Assembly: GCF_019710635.1 (NCBI RefSeq)
Contig: NZ_JAIFZS010000029.1
Location: 62,001 to 126,000 of the forward strand
DNA from: Mycolicibacterium xanthum
Lineage (GTDB): Bacteria > Actinomycetota > Actinomycetes > Mycobacteriales > Mycobacteriaceae
DNA length: 64,000 nucleotides
Direction of reading: 5' to 3'
The position numbers and the translations under genes are program-made. Of this stretch, positions 19,648-29,600 are shown in pieces. How positions within the stretch are numbered: position 1 is the stretch's first letter; each line of letters opens with the position of its first letter. The notes below the pieces were generated by a model that was not told the origin of the DNA, did no database searches, and saw only the letters and a program-made list of their open reading frames with translations.

Positions 19648-20223
19648 ATGGCCTCGTCCGACACCGACGACGCCGACGGGGCGCAGCGCGCCGCGGCGCG
19701 GAAGGCCGCGCTGGACGAGTTGCTGCAGTGGGGCGTGGACCGGTTCAGCGTCGAGGGTGCCGCGCAGCGCTGCTCGGTGGGTGTGGACTTCTTCCGGCAG
19801 CAGTGGCCCAACGAGCGGGACCTGATCATCGAGGCGCTGCTCGAGTACAGCGAATCGACGATCACGGTGCCCGATACCGGCTCGCTGCTCGACGACCTGA
19901 CCGTGCTGACACTGTCGGTGGCGGCCTTCCTCAACGACCCGATGGGACGGCGGCTGCTGCGCATGCTGGTGGTGGACAGCCGATCACAGGCCGTCGACGA
20001 GGAGACGCGGGCACGGTTCTGGGCCACCCGGCTGTCGACGCTCGAATCCATCTTCGACCATGCCGGCGAGCGTGGCGAGCTGCGTCCGAACGTCAAGGTG
20101 TTCATCGCCATCCAGATGCTGATGTCCCCGCTGCACACCTACGCCCTGTACACCGACGTAGAGATCGCGCCCGAATACTGCCGGGTGGTCGCCGAGATGG
20201 TGGCCCGGGCGATCGGTCGCTAG
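19648..20223 (+). CDS. TetR-like transcriptional regulator downstream of the FHA-ABC exporter
   Basis: 191 residues. The N-terminal third reads like a TetR DNA-binding domain ('ALDELLQWGVDRFSVEGAAQ' then 'RCSVGVDFFRQQWPNERDLI'), though helix 3 is atypical. The C-terminal half is an all-helical domain. AGGAGG lies ahead of the ATG, and it is 15 bp after the exporter stop, so it is probably in the same operon and may autoregulate exporter synthesis. The 3' end overlaps mfpA by four bases in convergent orientation. Confidence 0.8.
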   Translation: MASSDTDDADGAQRAAARKAALDELLQWGVDRFSVEGAAQRCSVGVDFFRQQWPNERDLIIEALLEYSESTITVPDTGSLLDDLTVLTLSVAAFLNDPMGRRLLRMLVVDSRSQAVDEETRARFWATRLSTLESIFDHAGERGELRPNVKVFIAIQMLMSPLHTYALYTDVEIAPEYCRVVAEMVARAIGR

Positions 20224-20786
20224 CCACCCCGGACGTCCAGGCCGTGCGCCGCGGCGAAAACCAGCGCCTGTTCGACGTCGACCTTGGCGCCGCGCAGCCG
20301 CGCCGTGGTCCACAACGTCGGGTCGGTGCGTGCCCCGCGCAGATCGGCGCCCTCCAATCGGGCGTCCTGGGTCCGCGCGCCGGTCAGGTCGGCCCGCGCC
20401 AGCACCGCCTCGCGAAGATCGGCGCCCACCAGTCCGGCCTCCCGCAGCCGGCAGTCGGACAGGTCGAGCCCGCGCAGGTCCGCCGCGCCCAGCACGGCCA
20501 GCGTGAAATCCACCTCGACCAGGGTCAGGGGCCGCATCCGGCACTCGACGAACGTCGAACCGAGGAAACTGCAATGACGAAATATGCTGTGCCACAGAGA
20601 TGTTCGCCGAAACATGCAGTTACGGAAGGCCGAGCCGACGTGCTCGGACTCGGCGAGGTCCGCCCCGGAGAAGTCGCACTCGGTGAACACCACCCGCTCG
20701 GTGCGCAGCCGGCTCAGGTCCTCGTCGCGGTAGTCCCGGCCGACGAACTCCCGGTCGGACTCGCGATCGGACTCGCGGTCGTTCAT
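20220..20786 (-). CDS. mfpA: Pentapeptide repeat protein MfpA
   Basis: 188 residues made largely of A(D/N)LXX-type pentapeptides ('CDFSGADLAESEH', 'LRGLDLSDCRLREAGLVGAD'), which coil into a right-handed quadrilateral beta-helix mimicking B-form DNA. MfpA binds DNA gyrase and protects it from fluoroquinolones (established in mycobacteria). An unusual N-terminal run, 'DRESDRESDRE', precedes the helix. It sits 4 bp after the GTPase gene and forms a five-gene conservon (mfpE-D-C-B-A). It is the last gene, so its level follows the operon. Confidence 0.93.
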   Translation of the reverse strand: MNDRESDRESDREFVGRDYRDEDLSRLRTERVVFTECDFSGADLAESEHVGSAFRNCMFRRTSLWHSIFRHCSFLGSTFVECRMRPLTLVEVDFTLAVLGAADLRGLDLSDCRLREAGLVGADLREAVLARADLTGARTQDARLEGADLRGARTDPTLWTTARLRGAKVDVEQALVFAAAHGLDVRGG

Positions 20787-20790
20787 CCGG

Positions 20791-21372
20791 TCAGCCGCCC
20801 ACCGCCGACAGCCTGCTCAGTGCGTACTCGGCGATGGCGATCAGCGCGGTCTTGGCCGACTCGCGGCTGCGCGCGTCCACGGCGATCATCGGGACACGAT
20901 CGGGCAGTGCGAGTGCCTTGCGCACCGCGGGCAGCGGATAGCGCGGCGCATCGTCGAACTCGTTGACCGCCACCAGGAAAGGCAGATCACGCGCCTCGAA
21001 GAAGTCGACGGCGGCGAAACTGTCGGCCAGCCGGCGCGGGTCGACCAGGATGATCGCACCGATCGCGCCGCGGACCAGGTCGTCCCACATGAACCAGAAC
21101 CGCCGCTGACCGGGTGTGCCGAACAGGTACAGCACCAGGTCGTCGCCGAGGCTGATGCGGCCGAAGTCCATGGCCACGGTGGTGGTGGACTTCTGCGGGG
21201 TGGATTCCAGCCCGTCGACACCGGCCGAGGCGTTGGTCACCAGCGCCTCGGTGCGCAGCGGCACGATCTCCGACACCGCGCCGACGAAGGTCGTCTTGCC
21301 GGCGCCGAAGCCGCCCGAGATGACGATCTTGGTCGACGCCGCACGCCCGGAATCAGAGTGCTCTGAGGCCAC
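20791..21372 (-). CDS. mfpB: MfpB/CvnD-like small GTPase of the conservon
   Basis: 193-residue Ras-like/MglA-like GTPase. G1 P-loop 'GGFGAGKT' is at 20-27, G3 is the diverged 'DFGRI' region with 'FGTPGQ', and G4 is 'NEFD'. It starts at GTG 21372, overlapping the DUF742 gene by 20 bp. In the known system, MfpB-GTP helps MfpA protect gyrase. The missing canonical DxxG and effector context are typical of this bacterial GTPase subfamily. Confidence 0.92.
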   Translation of the reverse strand: MASEHSDSGRAASTKIVISGGFGAGKTTFVGAVSEIVPLRTEALVTNASAGVDGLESTPQKSTTTVAMDFGRISLGDDLVLYLFGTPGQRRFWFMWDDLVRGAIGAIILVDPRRLADSFAAVDFFEARDLPFLVAVNEFDDAPRYPLPAVRKALALPDRVPMIAVDARSRESAKTALIAIAEYALSRLSAVGG

Positions 21373-21724
21373 GCAGCGTCCTTCCGATCAGTTCCCGTTG
21401 TTCGTCGGCCGTGGAGGCCTCGCCCAGGGTGGCGTGCACCCGCACATAACCCTGCACCACCAGGTCCCCCACCAACACCCGCGCCACGCCGAGCGGCAGT
21501 GAGAGATGCGCCGCGATCTCGGCGACGGACGGCCGGTCGGCGCACAGCGCCAGGATCTGGCCACGGACGTCGTTGTCCGGCCACCGCGGCGGGTGCGGCG
21601 ACGGAACCGTCCCGACCGGCGCCTCCAGCGCAAGCGGCACCCCGGCATCGGTGCGACCGGAGGTCAGCGTGTAGGGCCGGACCAGGCTGGGCTCGGCGGC
21701 ACTGCTGTCGGCGGGGTGGTCCAT
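21353..21724 (-). CDS. DUF742 protein (conservon CvnC/MfpC)
   Basis: 123-residue DUF742 domain protein with a winged-helix-like core ('ILALCADRPSVAEIAAHLSL', 'LGVARVLVGDLVVQGYV'). Its N-terminus is Pro/Ala rich. It lies 7 bp after the roadblock gene and overlaps the GTPase gene; the set is the four-component conservon of actinobacteria. Its precise biochemical role is unknown. Confidence 0.9.
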   Translation of the reverse strand: MDHPADSSAAEPSLVRPYTLTSGRTDAGVPLALEAPVGTVPSPHPPRWPDNDVRGQILALCADRPSVAEIAAHLSLPLGVARVLVGDLVVQGYVRVHATLGEASTADEQRELIGRTLRGLRAL

Positions 21725-21731
21725 CCGCCGC

Positions 21732-22130
21732 TCACGAGTGCTGCGGGGTACGGCGCGTGGCCTGGACGACGGCTCCCACGCGTTCCACCAGGATCGCCAT
21801 CTCGTAGCCGATCTGACCGATGTCGCAGTTGCGGGTGGCCAGGGTGGCGAGGTTGGACCCGTCGCCGATACGCATCAGCAGCAGGTAACCGTTCTCCATC
21901 TCCACCACCGACTGCAGCACGTATCCGCCCTCGAACAGTTGCGCCGCACCCGTGGCGAGGCTGGCCAGCCCGGAGGTGACCGCGGCGAGCTGATCGGCGC
22001 GCTCCCCTGGCATGTGCTCGCTGGCCGCCATCAGCAGACCATCGGCGGACACCAGGACCGCGTGGGACACCCCGGAAACCTCGCGAGCGAACCTGGACAC
22101 CAGCCAGTCGAGCGAATCCCGCTCCGTCAT
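21732..22130 (-). CDS. Roadblock/LC7 domain protein (conservon CvnB/MfpD)
   Basis: 132 residues of roadblock/LC7 fold, beginning '[18 protein letters not shown]'. Such proteins act as GTPase-activating or scaffold partners for MglA-type GTPases, here presumably MfpB. The ATG at 22130 overlaps the upstream kinase-like gene stop as ATGA, showing tight coupling. Confidence 0.92.
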   Translation of the reverse strand: MTERDSLDWLVSRFAREVSGVSHAVLVSADGLLMAASEHMPGERADQLAAVTSGLASLATGAAQLFEGGYVLQSVVEMENGYLLLMRIGDGSNLATLATRNCDIGQIGYEMAILVERVGAVVQATRRTPQHS

Positions 22131-24646
22131 TCGGCGTCGGCACCTCCGGTTTCGTGAGCCCTCGCCCGGGCGGCGTGCACGCCGCCGAAATGCCGGCCGA
22201 TGCTGGACCGCACCGCTTCGGGATCCCGTGCCGGCATCCCATGGGCGCCGGGGCCGGGCTCGACGGCCGATGGTACGCGCCGCTCGCCACCGCCGGCCCC
22301 GGCTGCGAGGTCCTCCGCGTGCCCGGGCACCAGCCGCGCCCCCGGCTGGCGCACCGGCAGTCCCTCGGCGGTGTGATCGAGCACCGGCGCACTCTCGGCC
22401 GCCTCGGCGGCCGACCAGCCGTGATCCCACACCGACTGCCAGTCCAGGTCGGTGCTCCGGGACAACTCGTGGGGATCGACCAGCCATTCGGAGAGCATCT
22501 TCTGGTAGATCGCGTCGTCCGGGTCGGCGGAGTCTGCCCGGGCATGCCGGGCGTTGCCCGGCAATTCGGGACCCGCAACGGGCTCGGCCCTGGGGGCGAA
22601 GAATGCGGCGACGCCGGAACCCGCCGGCGATTCCGGAGATTCGACGGGCTGGGCCGGCTCACCCATACCGCTGGCGCCCGGCCGCCGCTGCGGGAGCAGC
22701 TCACCGACCGGCGACGGTGCCATTCGTCCGGCGGGCGGCGGGGTCGACGGCGGTGTGGCGGCGGGCGCCGGTACCGGCGCCGCGGCCTGCGGGCCCGCCC
22801 CGCCCGGGGTGCTGACGAGCAGACCCGCGGGCAGGTACACCCCGGCGGTGATTCCCGAGCCGGGTTGGTCGGCGACGGTGGCGCGCATCCGCACCACCAG
22901 CCCGTGCTGGGCGGCCAGCCGGCCCACCACGAACAACCCCATGTGCCGCGCGGTGTAGGCGTTGACCTCGCCGCCGGACTGCAGGCGGGTGTTGGCCACC
23001 CGCAGGTCGGACTCGGTCATGCCGAGACCGGTGTCGGCGACCTCGAGCACCAGGCCGCCGTTGCCGGTGTGCACCGCCGACACCCGCACCTCCGATGTCG
23101 GCGGCGAGAACTGCAGCGCGTTGTCCAACAACTCGGCCAGCAGGTGCACCACGTCGCCGGCGACCGCGCCGGCGACGGCGCTGCCGGGCAGGTCGACAGC
23201 AACGACGCGGGTGTAGTCCTCCACCTCGGAGGCCGCGGCGTTGACGAGCGCGCTCGACGGCACCGGCCCGGCCTGCTGGCGCGGGATGCGCGCGCCGGCC
23301 AGCACGAGCAGGTTCGAACCGTTGCGGCGCATCCGGGCGGCGAGGTGATCGAGACGGAACAGGCTCTCCAGCCGGTCGGGATCCTCTTCGTTGCGCTCCA
23401 GCCTGTCGATCAACGACAGCTGCTGGTCCACCAGCGACCGGTTGCGCCGTGACAACGTCTCGAACATGTCGGTGACCTGCAACTGCAGCTGCGCCTGTTC
23501 ACCGGCGAGCAGCACGGCCCGCTCGTGCAGTTCGTCGACGGCGTGCGCGACCTGCCCGACCTCCTCGGAGGTGTACACCGGAACCGGCTGCACCGGGACG
23601 ATCGTGCCGTCGGTACGGACATGCTCGACTTCGCGGGCCAGGTCCTCGTGGGCGACCTTGAGCGCGCTGTCACGCAGCGTGCGCAGCGGCCGGACCAGCG
23701 TGCGGGCGACCAGCGTGACGAGCAGCAGCGCGATGACGATCGCGGCGACGACGAGGGCTGCGTCGCGCAGCGCGGTGAAGCGGGCATCCCCGGCCTGCTG
23801 GTCGACGGTCGCCGGGATCGAGTGGGCGGTCCGGGCGATCACGTCGTCGGCGATCTCCCGGGTGATCTGCTGAGACGCCAGCAGGTCGGGGTTGCCGACC
23901 AGCACCGATGCCGGGTCGGACAGCACCGACAGGCGTTTGACCATCTGCGAGCGCAGCGTGGCGGCCGGATCGGTGGCGCCGCCGAGGAAAGCGCCGATCG
24001 CCGACACCGTCTGCGGTTCGGTGCCCGCGAGCGTGACCATCGACGAACGCAGCACCGGTTCGGGGAGTTCGCCGCCCCGATTGACGAGCATCTGCTGCAT
24101 CGCCATCTGGCCGCGTGCGCCGACCGCACGCGACAGCGCTTCACCCTGTTCCCGGACGGCCTGATCGTCGGTGCCGACCAGGCCGGTGATCGCGGTCTCG
24201 GCGGTGATCAGCAACGGCGCATACGTCATCACCCGGCCGCGCAGGTCGATCGTGTCGGCCGTGATCTTGTCGATCAGGTCCTGCCCGTAGTCAAGCAAAG
24301 TATTGGTGGCCAGCCTGGTGCTGTCGTCCACATCGGTGTCGGCAAGCCGCTGTTCCAGCACCGATCGGCTGGACCCGAGCGCCGTCAACGCGCTCCGAGC
24401 GTCGCCGCCTTCGGTGGTGGTGACCATCGCGTCCTCGAGCGCGCCCATGTAATCGGCGACCGCCGGCACCATCTGGGCGCGCTCGGCAGCCTGCCGCAGA
24501 TCCGCAGCCTCGGTGGCGCTGCTGTAAATCCGCAGCCCACCGAACACACAGGCCAGCACGAGCGGGACCGCGACGATCGCAAGGACTTTCAGGCGCACCG
24601 GCCAGTTGGACAGCGCCAGGCGCGCAGGCCGTTTGTTGTGCTTCAT
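22127..24646 (-). CDS. Conservon sensor-kinase-like membrane protein (CvnA/MfpE)
   Basis: About 839 residues. One TM lies at about 16-38 ('[18 protein letters not shown]'), then a long extracytoplasmic nitrate/NIT-type sensor region, a second TM ('[20 protein letters not shown]'), a HAMP region, a degenerate dimerisation segment ('[20 protein letters not shown]') and a GHKL ATPase ('[12 protein letters not shown]', 'VADTGLGM'). No typical phosphoacceptor His motif is seen. The C-terminal ~200 residues are Pro/Ala-rich and disordered. ATG at 24646 has GGGGAA upstream; an alternative Met 32 codons earlier exists. It is the probable input of the mfp conservon. Confidence 0.88.
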   Translation of the reverse strand: MKHNKRPARLALSNWPVRLKVLAIVAVPLVLACVFGGLRIYSSATEAADLRQAAERAQMVPAVADYMGALEDAMVTTTEGGDARSALTALGSSRSVLEQRLADTDVDDSTRLATNTLLDYGQDLIDKITADTIDLRGRVMTYAPLLITAETAITGLVGTDDQAVREQGEALSRAVGARGQMAMQQMLVNRGGELPEPVLRSSMVTLAGTEPQTVSAIGAFLGGATDPAATLRSQMVKRLSVLSDPASVLVGNPDLLASQQITREIADDVIARTAHSIPATVDQQAGDARFTALRDAALVVAAIVIALLLVTLVARTLVRPLRTLRDSALKVAHEDLAREVEHVRTDGTIVPVQPVPVYTSEEVGQVAHAVDELHERAVLLAGEQAQLQLQVTDMFETLSRRNRSLVDQQLSLIDRLERNEEDPDRLESLFRLDHLAARMRRNGSNLLVLAGARIPRQQAGPVPSSALVNAAASEVEDYTRVVAVDLPGSAVAGAVAGDVVHLLAELLDNALQFSPPTSEVRVSAVHTGNGGLVLEVADTGLGMTESDLRVANTRLQSGGEVNAYTARHMGLFVVGRLAAQHGLVVRMRATVADQPGSGITAGVYLPAGLLVSTPGGAGPQAAAPVPAPAATPPSTPPPAGRMAPSPVGELLPQRRPGASGMGEPAQPVESPESPAGSGVAAFFAPRAEPVAGPELPGNARHARADSADPDDAIYQKMLSEWLVDPHELSRSTDLDWQSVWDHGWSAAEAAESAPVLDHTAEGLPVRQPGARLVPGHAEDLAAGAGGGERRVPSAVEPGPGAHGMPARDPEAVRSSIGRHFGGVHAARARAHETGGADAE

Positions 24647-25359
24647 CGGCTGTTTCCCCGGTCGGCGCAGCGCGCACGGGCGGTTGATCGGGCGTCGTTC
24701 ATTGAGCTTTCCTGCTGATGGCGCCTCCACTGCGGCGGGCATGCGTGCCTGGCAATTGGACGAGTATGCCAGTCCCATCACCCGGTTTCCACAGGTCACA
24801 CCGAACGGTGTGGGCCCGCGAACCCGCCAACCGGCCGGCGTCGACAACGCCGGCAAACACTGTCGCGAAGGCGACCGGGGGCGGCGACCGGGGGCCGGAA
24901 TCATGCTGGACACGGCATGGGAGCGGGTGCCGCACGTTGCGACGGCCGCGGTCGGCGTGGCGCGCATCATGGGGACGCGGCTGACCGCCGGCCGGGCCTG
25001 ACGCACGACGGCAACTGGCCCGGGAGGCCCGCCGGCAACAGCGGCTGGAGAACGCCTACGTCGACCTGCTAGACGTCGCCGAGAGGGTCGGGCACTGGGC
25101 GCAGATGTCCCGGCCGGCGGCGACACCGAGGCGCGCGCGAAGTTTGCCGAGCTGCGGCCCCAGGAGCAGACCGCGCGCGAGGCGATGGGCGATCAGGTCG
25201 CCGTGGAGCTCGGGCACCGTTCGCGGGGCGCACCGGCCTGAATGGGCTGGCGGCAGGCCGCCCCGGCGGGTGCTGATCGTTGCCACGGCAGACTGGCACA
25301 GCGCACGGGATTCGGCAGAATGGGCTTTTCGTTCCCACATCCCATTTGAGGCGGATGCA
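24647..25359. other. 713-bp interval with conservon promoter and a decayed gene
   Basis: No intact gene. The left third (24647-24902) should hold the promoter for the leftward mfp operon. 24903-25225 is a frameshifted remnant described separately. 25226-25359 is the leader of the RNA methyltransferase gene and is AT-richer near 25320-25350. Confidence 0.6.
24903..25225 (+). pseudogene. Frameshifted remnant of a mycobacterial hypothetical protein
   Basis: Three consecutive frames give parts of one protein. ATG at 24903 encodes 'MLDTAWERVPHVATAAVGVA' up to a stop at ~25001. A +1 shifted frame continues with 'ARRQQRLENAYVDLLDVAER' and 'VGHWAQMSRP'. A third frame gives 'TEARAKFAELRPQEQTAREA' before 'MGDQVAVELGHR'. 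I recall intact mycobacterial proteins with this order (TAWERVPDVAT…, RLENAYVDLLDMAE…WAQM). At least two frameshifts and a shortened C-terminus mark it as a pseudogene. Function of the intact family is unknown. Confidence 0.6.
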
Positions 25360-25824
25360 TTGTTTCGGGTGCTGTTTTACTCACCGCGGATAGCGCCGAA
25401 CACCGGCAATGCGATCCGCATGGTCGCCGGCTCGGGGTGCGAGCTGCACCTGGTCGAGCCGCTCGGCTTCGACCTGTCCGAACCCAAGCTGCGTCGCGCC
25501 GGGCTGGACTATCACGACCTGGCGTCGGTGACGGTGCACCCGGACCTGGCCGCCGCCTGGGCGACGGTGCTGCCGGCACGGGTCTTCGCCTTCACCGCGC
25601 ACGCCACAGCGTCGTTCGCCGACATCGCCTACCGGCCCGGCGATGTGCTGATGTTCGGCCCGGAACCCACCGGGTTGGACGAACGAACGCTGGCCGATCC
25701 GAACATCACCGCTCAGGTGCGCATCCCGATGCTCAGTGGACGGCGTTCGCTGAACCTGTCCAACGCCGCCGCCGTCGCGGTCTACGAGGCCTGGCGCCAG
25801 CAGGGCTTCTCCGGCGCGCAGTGA
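25360..25824 (+). CDS. SpoU/TrmL-family tRNA 2'-O-methyltransferase
   Basis: 154 residues of the SPOUT (trefoil-knot) superfamily. Motifs: 'PRIAPNTGNAIRM' (motif 1, substrate Asn), 'MFGPEPTGLD' (motif 2) and 'IPMLSGRRSLNLSNAAAVAV' (motif 3, SAM knot). These match TrmL, which 2'-O-methylates the wobble base 34 of leucine tRNAs. TTG at 25360 with GAGGCGG just upstream gives the same length as M. tuberculosis SpoU (Rv3366, 154 residues from memory); longer upstream reading enters the pseudogene leader. It is convergent with the nitroreductase gene. Confidence 0.9.
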   Translation: MFRVLFYSPRIAPNTGNAIRMVAGSGCELHLVEPLGFDLSEPKLRRAGLDYHDLASVTVHPDLAAAWATVLPARVFAFTAHATASFADIAYRPGDVLMFGPEPTGLDERTLADPNITAQVRIPMLSGRRSLNLSNAAAVAVYEAWRQQGFSGAQ

Positions 25825-25837
25825 GCCGCCGTCTCGA

Positions 25838-26488
25838 TCACCAGCGGTCCCAGTGCGTCAACTGCTCGGCGGGCAACCGCTTGGCCGGCCGGAAGTCGGT
25901 GCCCCTGGTGTAGGCGATCGGGAACAGACCGGCCTGGCTGTAGTCGTCGTAGGGAATGCCGAGCAACTCGGCCGCGCGCTGCTCACCGTCGCCGAGCAGG
26001 TGCAGCGTCGTCCACGCCGAGCCGAGGCCACGCGATCGCAAAGCCAGCATGAAACTCCACGCGGCCGGCAGCAGCGACCCCCAGAATCCCGCGCTCTTAC
26101 CGGACGGGGTGTCGTCGGGCTTGCCCTGCAGGCACGGGATCAGCATCACCGGAACCTCGTGGAGGTGCTCGTTGAGGTACATCGCGGAGTCGGTCACCCG
26201 CGGGCGCTGGTCGTCCCGGATGTCGCCGGTGGTGGGCTTGGGCGCCGCCAGATAGGGGGTGGCGTTCCTCCGGTAGATGTCGGCGAGGGCCTTCTTCTCG
26301 TCCGGGTCCTCGACGAACACCCACTGCCAGCCCTGGTTGTTGGATCCGGTGGGTGCCTGCAGTGCTATCTCGAGGCATTCCATCAGCACCTCGCGCGGCA
26401 CGGGCCGGTCCAGATCCAGCCGCTTGCGCACCGACCGGGTGGTCGTGAGGACGTCGTCGGCGGACAGGTTCAGCGTCGAGGAGGCCAT
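25838..26488 (-). CDS. Nitroreductase family FMN oxidoreductase (Rv3368c-like)
   Basis: 216 residues of the FMN-dependent nitroreductase fold. The N-terminal 'TTRSVRKRLDLDRPVP' carries the FMN-phosphate Arg residues, 'ALQAPTGSNNQGWQWVFVED' the FMN ring contacts, and 'RGLGSAWTTLHLLG' the C-terminal FMN site. It reduces nitro compounds or quinones with NAD(P)H. It is downstream of dnaE2 on the same strand but separated by 125 bp with hairpins, so probably independently transcribed. Confidence 0.9.
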   Translation of the reverse strand: MASSTLNLSADDVLTTTRSVRKRLDLDRPVPREVLMECLEIALQAPTGSNNQGWQWVFVEDPDEKKALADIYRRNATPYLAAPKPTTGDIRDDQRPRVTDSAMYLNEHLHEVPVMLIPCLQGKPDDTPSGKSAGFWGSLLPAAWSFMLALRSRGLGSAWTTLHLLGDGEQRAAELLGIPYDDYSQAGLFPIAYTRGTDFRPAKRLPAEQLTHWDRW

Positions 26489-26520
26489 CCCGTCAAACTA
26501 CCGTCGCGGTCGCGGGCGGT

Positions 26521-26560
26521 GAGCGTGCGCAAATGCACGCGACACTCCGCGCGGAGGTGT
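26521..26560 (-). terminator. Hairpin pair after dnaE2
   Basis: GCGTGC (26523-26528) pairs with GCACGC (26535-26540), and ACACTCCGCGCGGAGGTGT just beyond is an imperfect palindrome. Both lie within 100 bp of the dnaE2 stop on the leftward transcript. The GAGCGTG core recalls the other intergenic repeats here. Confidence 0.45.
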
Positions 26561-26613
26561 ACAGACACGCTCGCTCGCGGACGGGAGATGCCCCCGGCTC
26601 GCTCGCGAGGCGG

Positions 26614-29600
26614 TCAGCGGAAGTCGCGGGACTTCGAGGGCACCCGCATGCTCAGCGGACCCATCCGGTCGGCGATCACCGTCACCGCTCCGGTCGCGTT
26701 CTGCACGATGCCCCGGATCACCAGCGCCGGGGCCGTCTGCGCCAGCCGGCGGTGCCGCGACCACACCCCCGGCGAGCACAGCACGTTGACCATCCCGGTC
26801 TCGTCTTCGAGGTTCATGAAGGTCACCCCCTGCGCCGTGGCGGGCCGCTGCCGGTGGGTGACCGCCCCCGCCACCAGGACCCGGGTGCCGTCGGGCAGGC
26901 TCAACAACCGGTCGGCGGGAACCACCCCCAGCGCATCGAGGTCCTCGCGCAGGAACTGGGTCGGGTAGCTGTCCGGCGAGATGCCGGTCGCCCACACATC
27001 GGCGGCCGCCAGCTCCAGCTCGGTCATGCCGGGCAGCGACGGGACATGCGAGGCCGATCCGACCCCCGGCAACCGGTCCGGCCGCTCGGCCGCCGCCGCA
27101 CCTGCGGCCCACAGTCCTTCCCGCCGCTCGATGCCGAAACAGCCCAGCGCCCCGGCGGTGGCCAGCGCCTCGGTCTGCGGCACCGACAGCTGCACCCGCC
27201 CGGTCAGATCCAGCAGGGAATCGAAGGGCCCGTGGGCCTTCCGCTCCTCGACCAGACGCCCGGCCAGCTCGTCGCCGATGTGGCGGACGCTGCCGAGTCC
27301 CAGCCGCACCTGCAGACCGTGGTCCTCCAGCGTGGCGTAGGACAGGCTGGCATTGACATCCGGGCCCCGCACAACGACGCCGTGCCTGCGCGCATCGGCG
27401 ACCAGCGACTGCGGCGAGTAGAAACCCATCGGCTGCGCCCGCAACAGCGCGGCGCAGAACGCCGCGGGGTGGTGCAGCTTGAACCACGACGAATAGAACA
27501 CCAACGATGCGAACGACAACGAATGACTCTCCGGGAAACCGAAATTGGCGAACGCCTCCAACTTCTCGTAGATCCGTTCGGCCACCTCGCCGGTGACGCC
27601 GTGCAGTTCGCGCATCCCCTCGAAGAACCGTCCACGCAGCCTGCGCATCCTCTCCGTGGACCGTTTCGACCCCATCGCACGGCGCAACTGGTCGGCCTCG
27701 GCGGCGGAGAACCCGGCGCAGTCGACCGCCAGTTGCATGAGCTGTTCCTGGAAAAGCGGAACTCCCAATGTCTTTCGCAGTGCCGCCACCATCGACGGGT
27801 GATCGTAGGTGACCGCCTCCTGGCCGTTGCGGCGCTTGATGTACGGGTGCACCGAGCCACCCTGGATCGGCCCGGGCCGGATCAGCGCGACCTCGACCAC
27901 CAGGTCGTAGAACACCCGCGGCTTCAGCCTGGGCAGCGTGGCCATCTGGGCCCGCGACTCGACCTGGAAGACCCCGACGGAGTCGGCGCGCTGCAGCATC
28001 TCGTACACGGCGGGCTCGGACAGATCGAGCCTGGCCAGGTCCACGTGGATGCCCTTGTGCTCGGCGACCAGATCGATGGCGTAGTGCAGCGCCGAGAGCA
28101 TCCCCAGCCCCAGCATGTCGAACTTCACCAAACCGATTGCCGCGCAGTCGTCCTTGTCCCACTGCAGCACGCTGCGGTTCTCCATCCGCGCCCATTCGAC
28201 CGGGCATACGTCGGCGATCGGGCGGTCGCAGATCACCATGCCTCCGGAGTGGATGCCCATGTGCCTGGGCAGGTCGGCGATCTGCATGGCCAGATCCACC
28301 ACCTGATCGGGGATACCCTCGAGATCGGGCGAGTCGGCCAGACCGTTCCACCGGCTGATCTGCTTGCTCCAGGCATCCTGCTGCCCCTGGGAGAACCCCA
28401 GGGCCCGGGCCATGTCGCGCACCGAGCTGCGCCCGCGGTAGGTGATCACGTTGGCCACCTGCGCGGCGTACTCGCGGCCGTAGCGTTGGTAGACGTACTG
28501 GATCGCCTGCTCCCGCAGGTCCGATTCGATATCGACGTCGATGTCGGGCGGGCCGTCCCGCGCAGGCGAGAGGAACCGTTCGAACAGCAGCTCGTTGGCC
28601 ACCGGGTCGACGTTGGTGACCTTCAGCGCGTAGCAGACCGCGGAGTTGGCCGCCGAGCCCCGGCCCTGGGCCAGGATGTCGTTGAGCCGGCAGAACCGGG
28701 TGATGTCGTGTACCACCAGGAAATAACCCGGGAACCCCAACTCCTCGATGATCGCCAGCTCGTGCTCGATCTGGGCATACGCCTGCGGTGCCCGATCCGG
28801 CGGGCCGTAACGCTCCCTGGCGCCGTCGGCGACCAGGTGCCGGAGCCAGCTGATCTCGGTGTGCCCGTCGGGCACCTCGAACGGCGGTAACCGTGGCGCG
28901 ATGAGCGCCAGACCGAAAGCGCACTGTTCACCGAGTTCGGCCGCCGCGCTCACCGCCTCGGGGTGCGCCGAGAAGACCCGCGCCATCTCCTCACCCGATC
29001 GCAGATGTGAACCACCCAGCGGCGCAAGGTAACCCGCAGCGTCATCGATCGAGTTCCTGGCCCGGATCGCCCCCATCGCCATCGCCAGCCGCCCCCGGGC
29101 CGGTGCGGCGAAGTGGGCGGCGGTGGTGGCGACGACGTCCAGCCCGAACCGGGCCGCCAGTGCGGCCAGCGCGGCGTTGCGTTCGTCGTCGAGCGGATGA
29201 CCGTGGTCGGTGAGCTCCACGCTGACCCGGTCGCGGCCGAACCGCTCCACCAGATCGGCCAGCGCCGCCGCGGCCGCATCCGGCCCGCCGGAGGAAAGAG
29301 CCTGACGGACATGGCCTTTGCGGCAGCCGGTGAGGATGTGCCAGTGTCCGCCCGCAGCTTCCGTCAAGGCGTCGTAGTCGTAGCGCAGCACGCCCTTCTC
29401 GCCACCGGCCAGATGGGCGGCGGCCAGCTGCCGGGACAACCGACGATAGCCCTCCGGCCCGCGGGCGAGCACCAGCAGATGCGGCCCGGGCGGGTCTGGT
29501 TGGTCGGTGCGGCTGCCGCCGCCCAGCGACAACTCGGCGCCGAACACCGTGGCCATGTCGAGTTCCCTGGCCGCCTCGGCGAACCGCACCACCCCGTAGA

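Noticed and set aside
25105..25359. Upstream in-frame extension of the RNA methyltransferase
   Set aside because: The extra 85 codons run through the pseudogene remnant and are not conserved SPOUT sequence; the TTG at 25360 has an RBS and gives the family length.
26533..28890. Long forward-strand frame opposite dnaE2
   Set aside because: Antisense shadow of the DnaE2 coding sequence; no motifs, and the composition is typical of such shadows.
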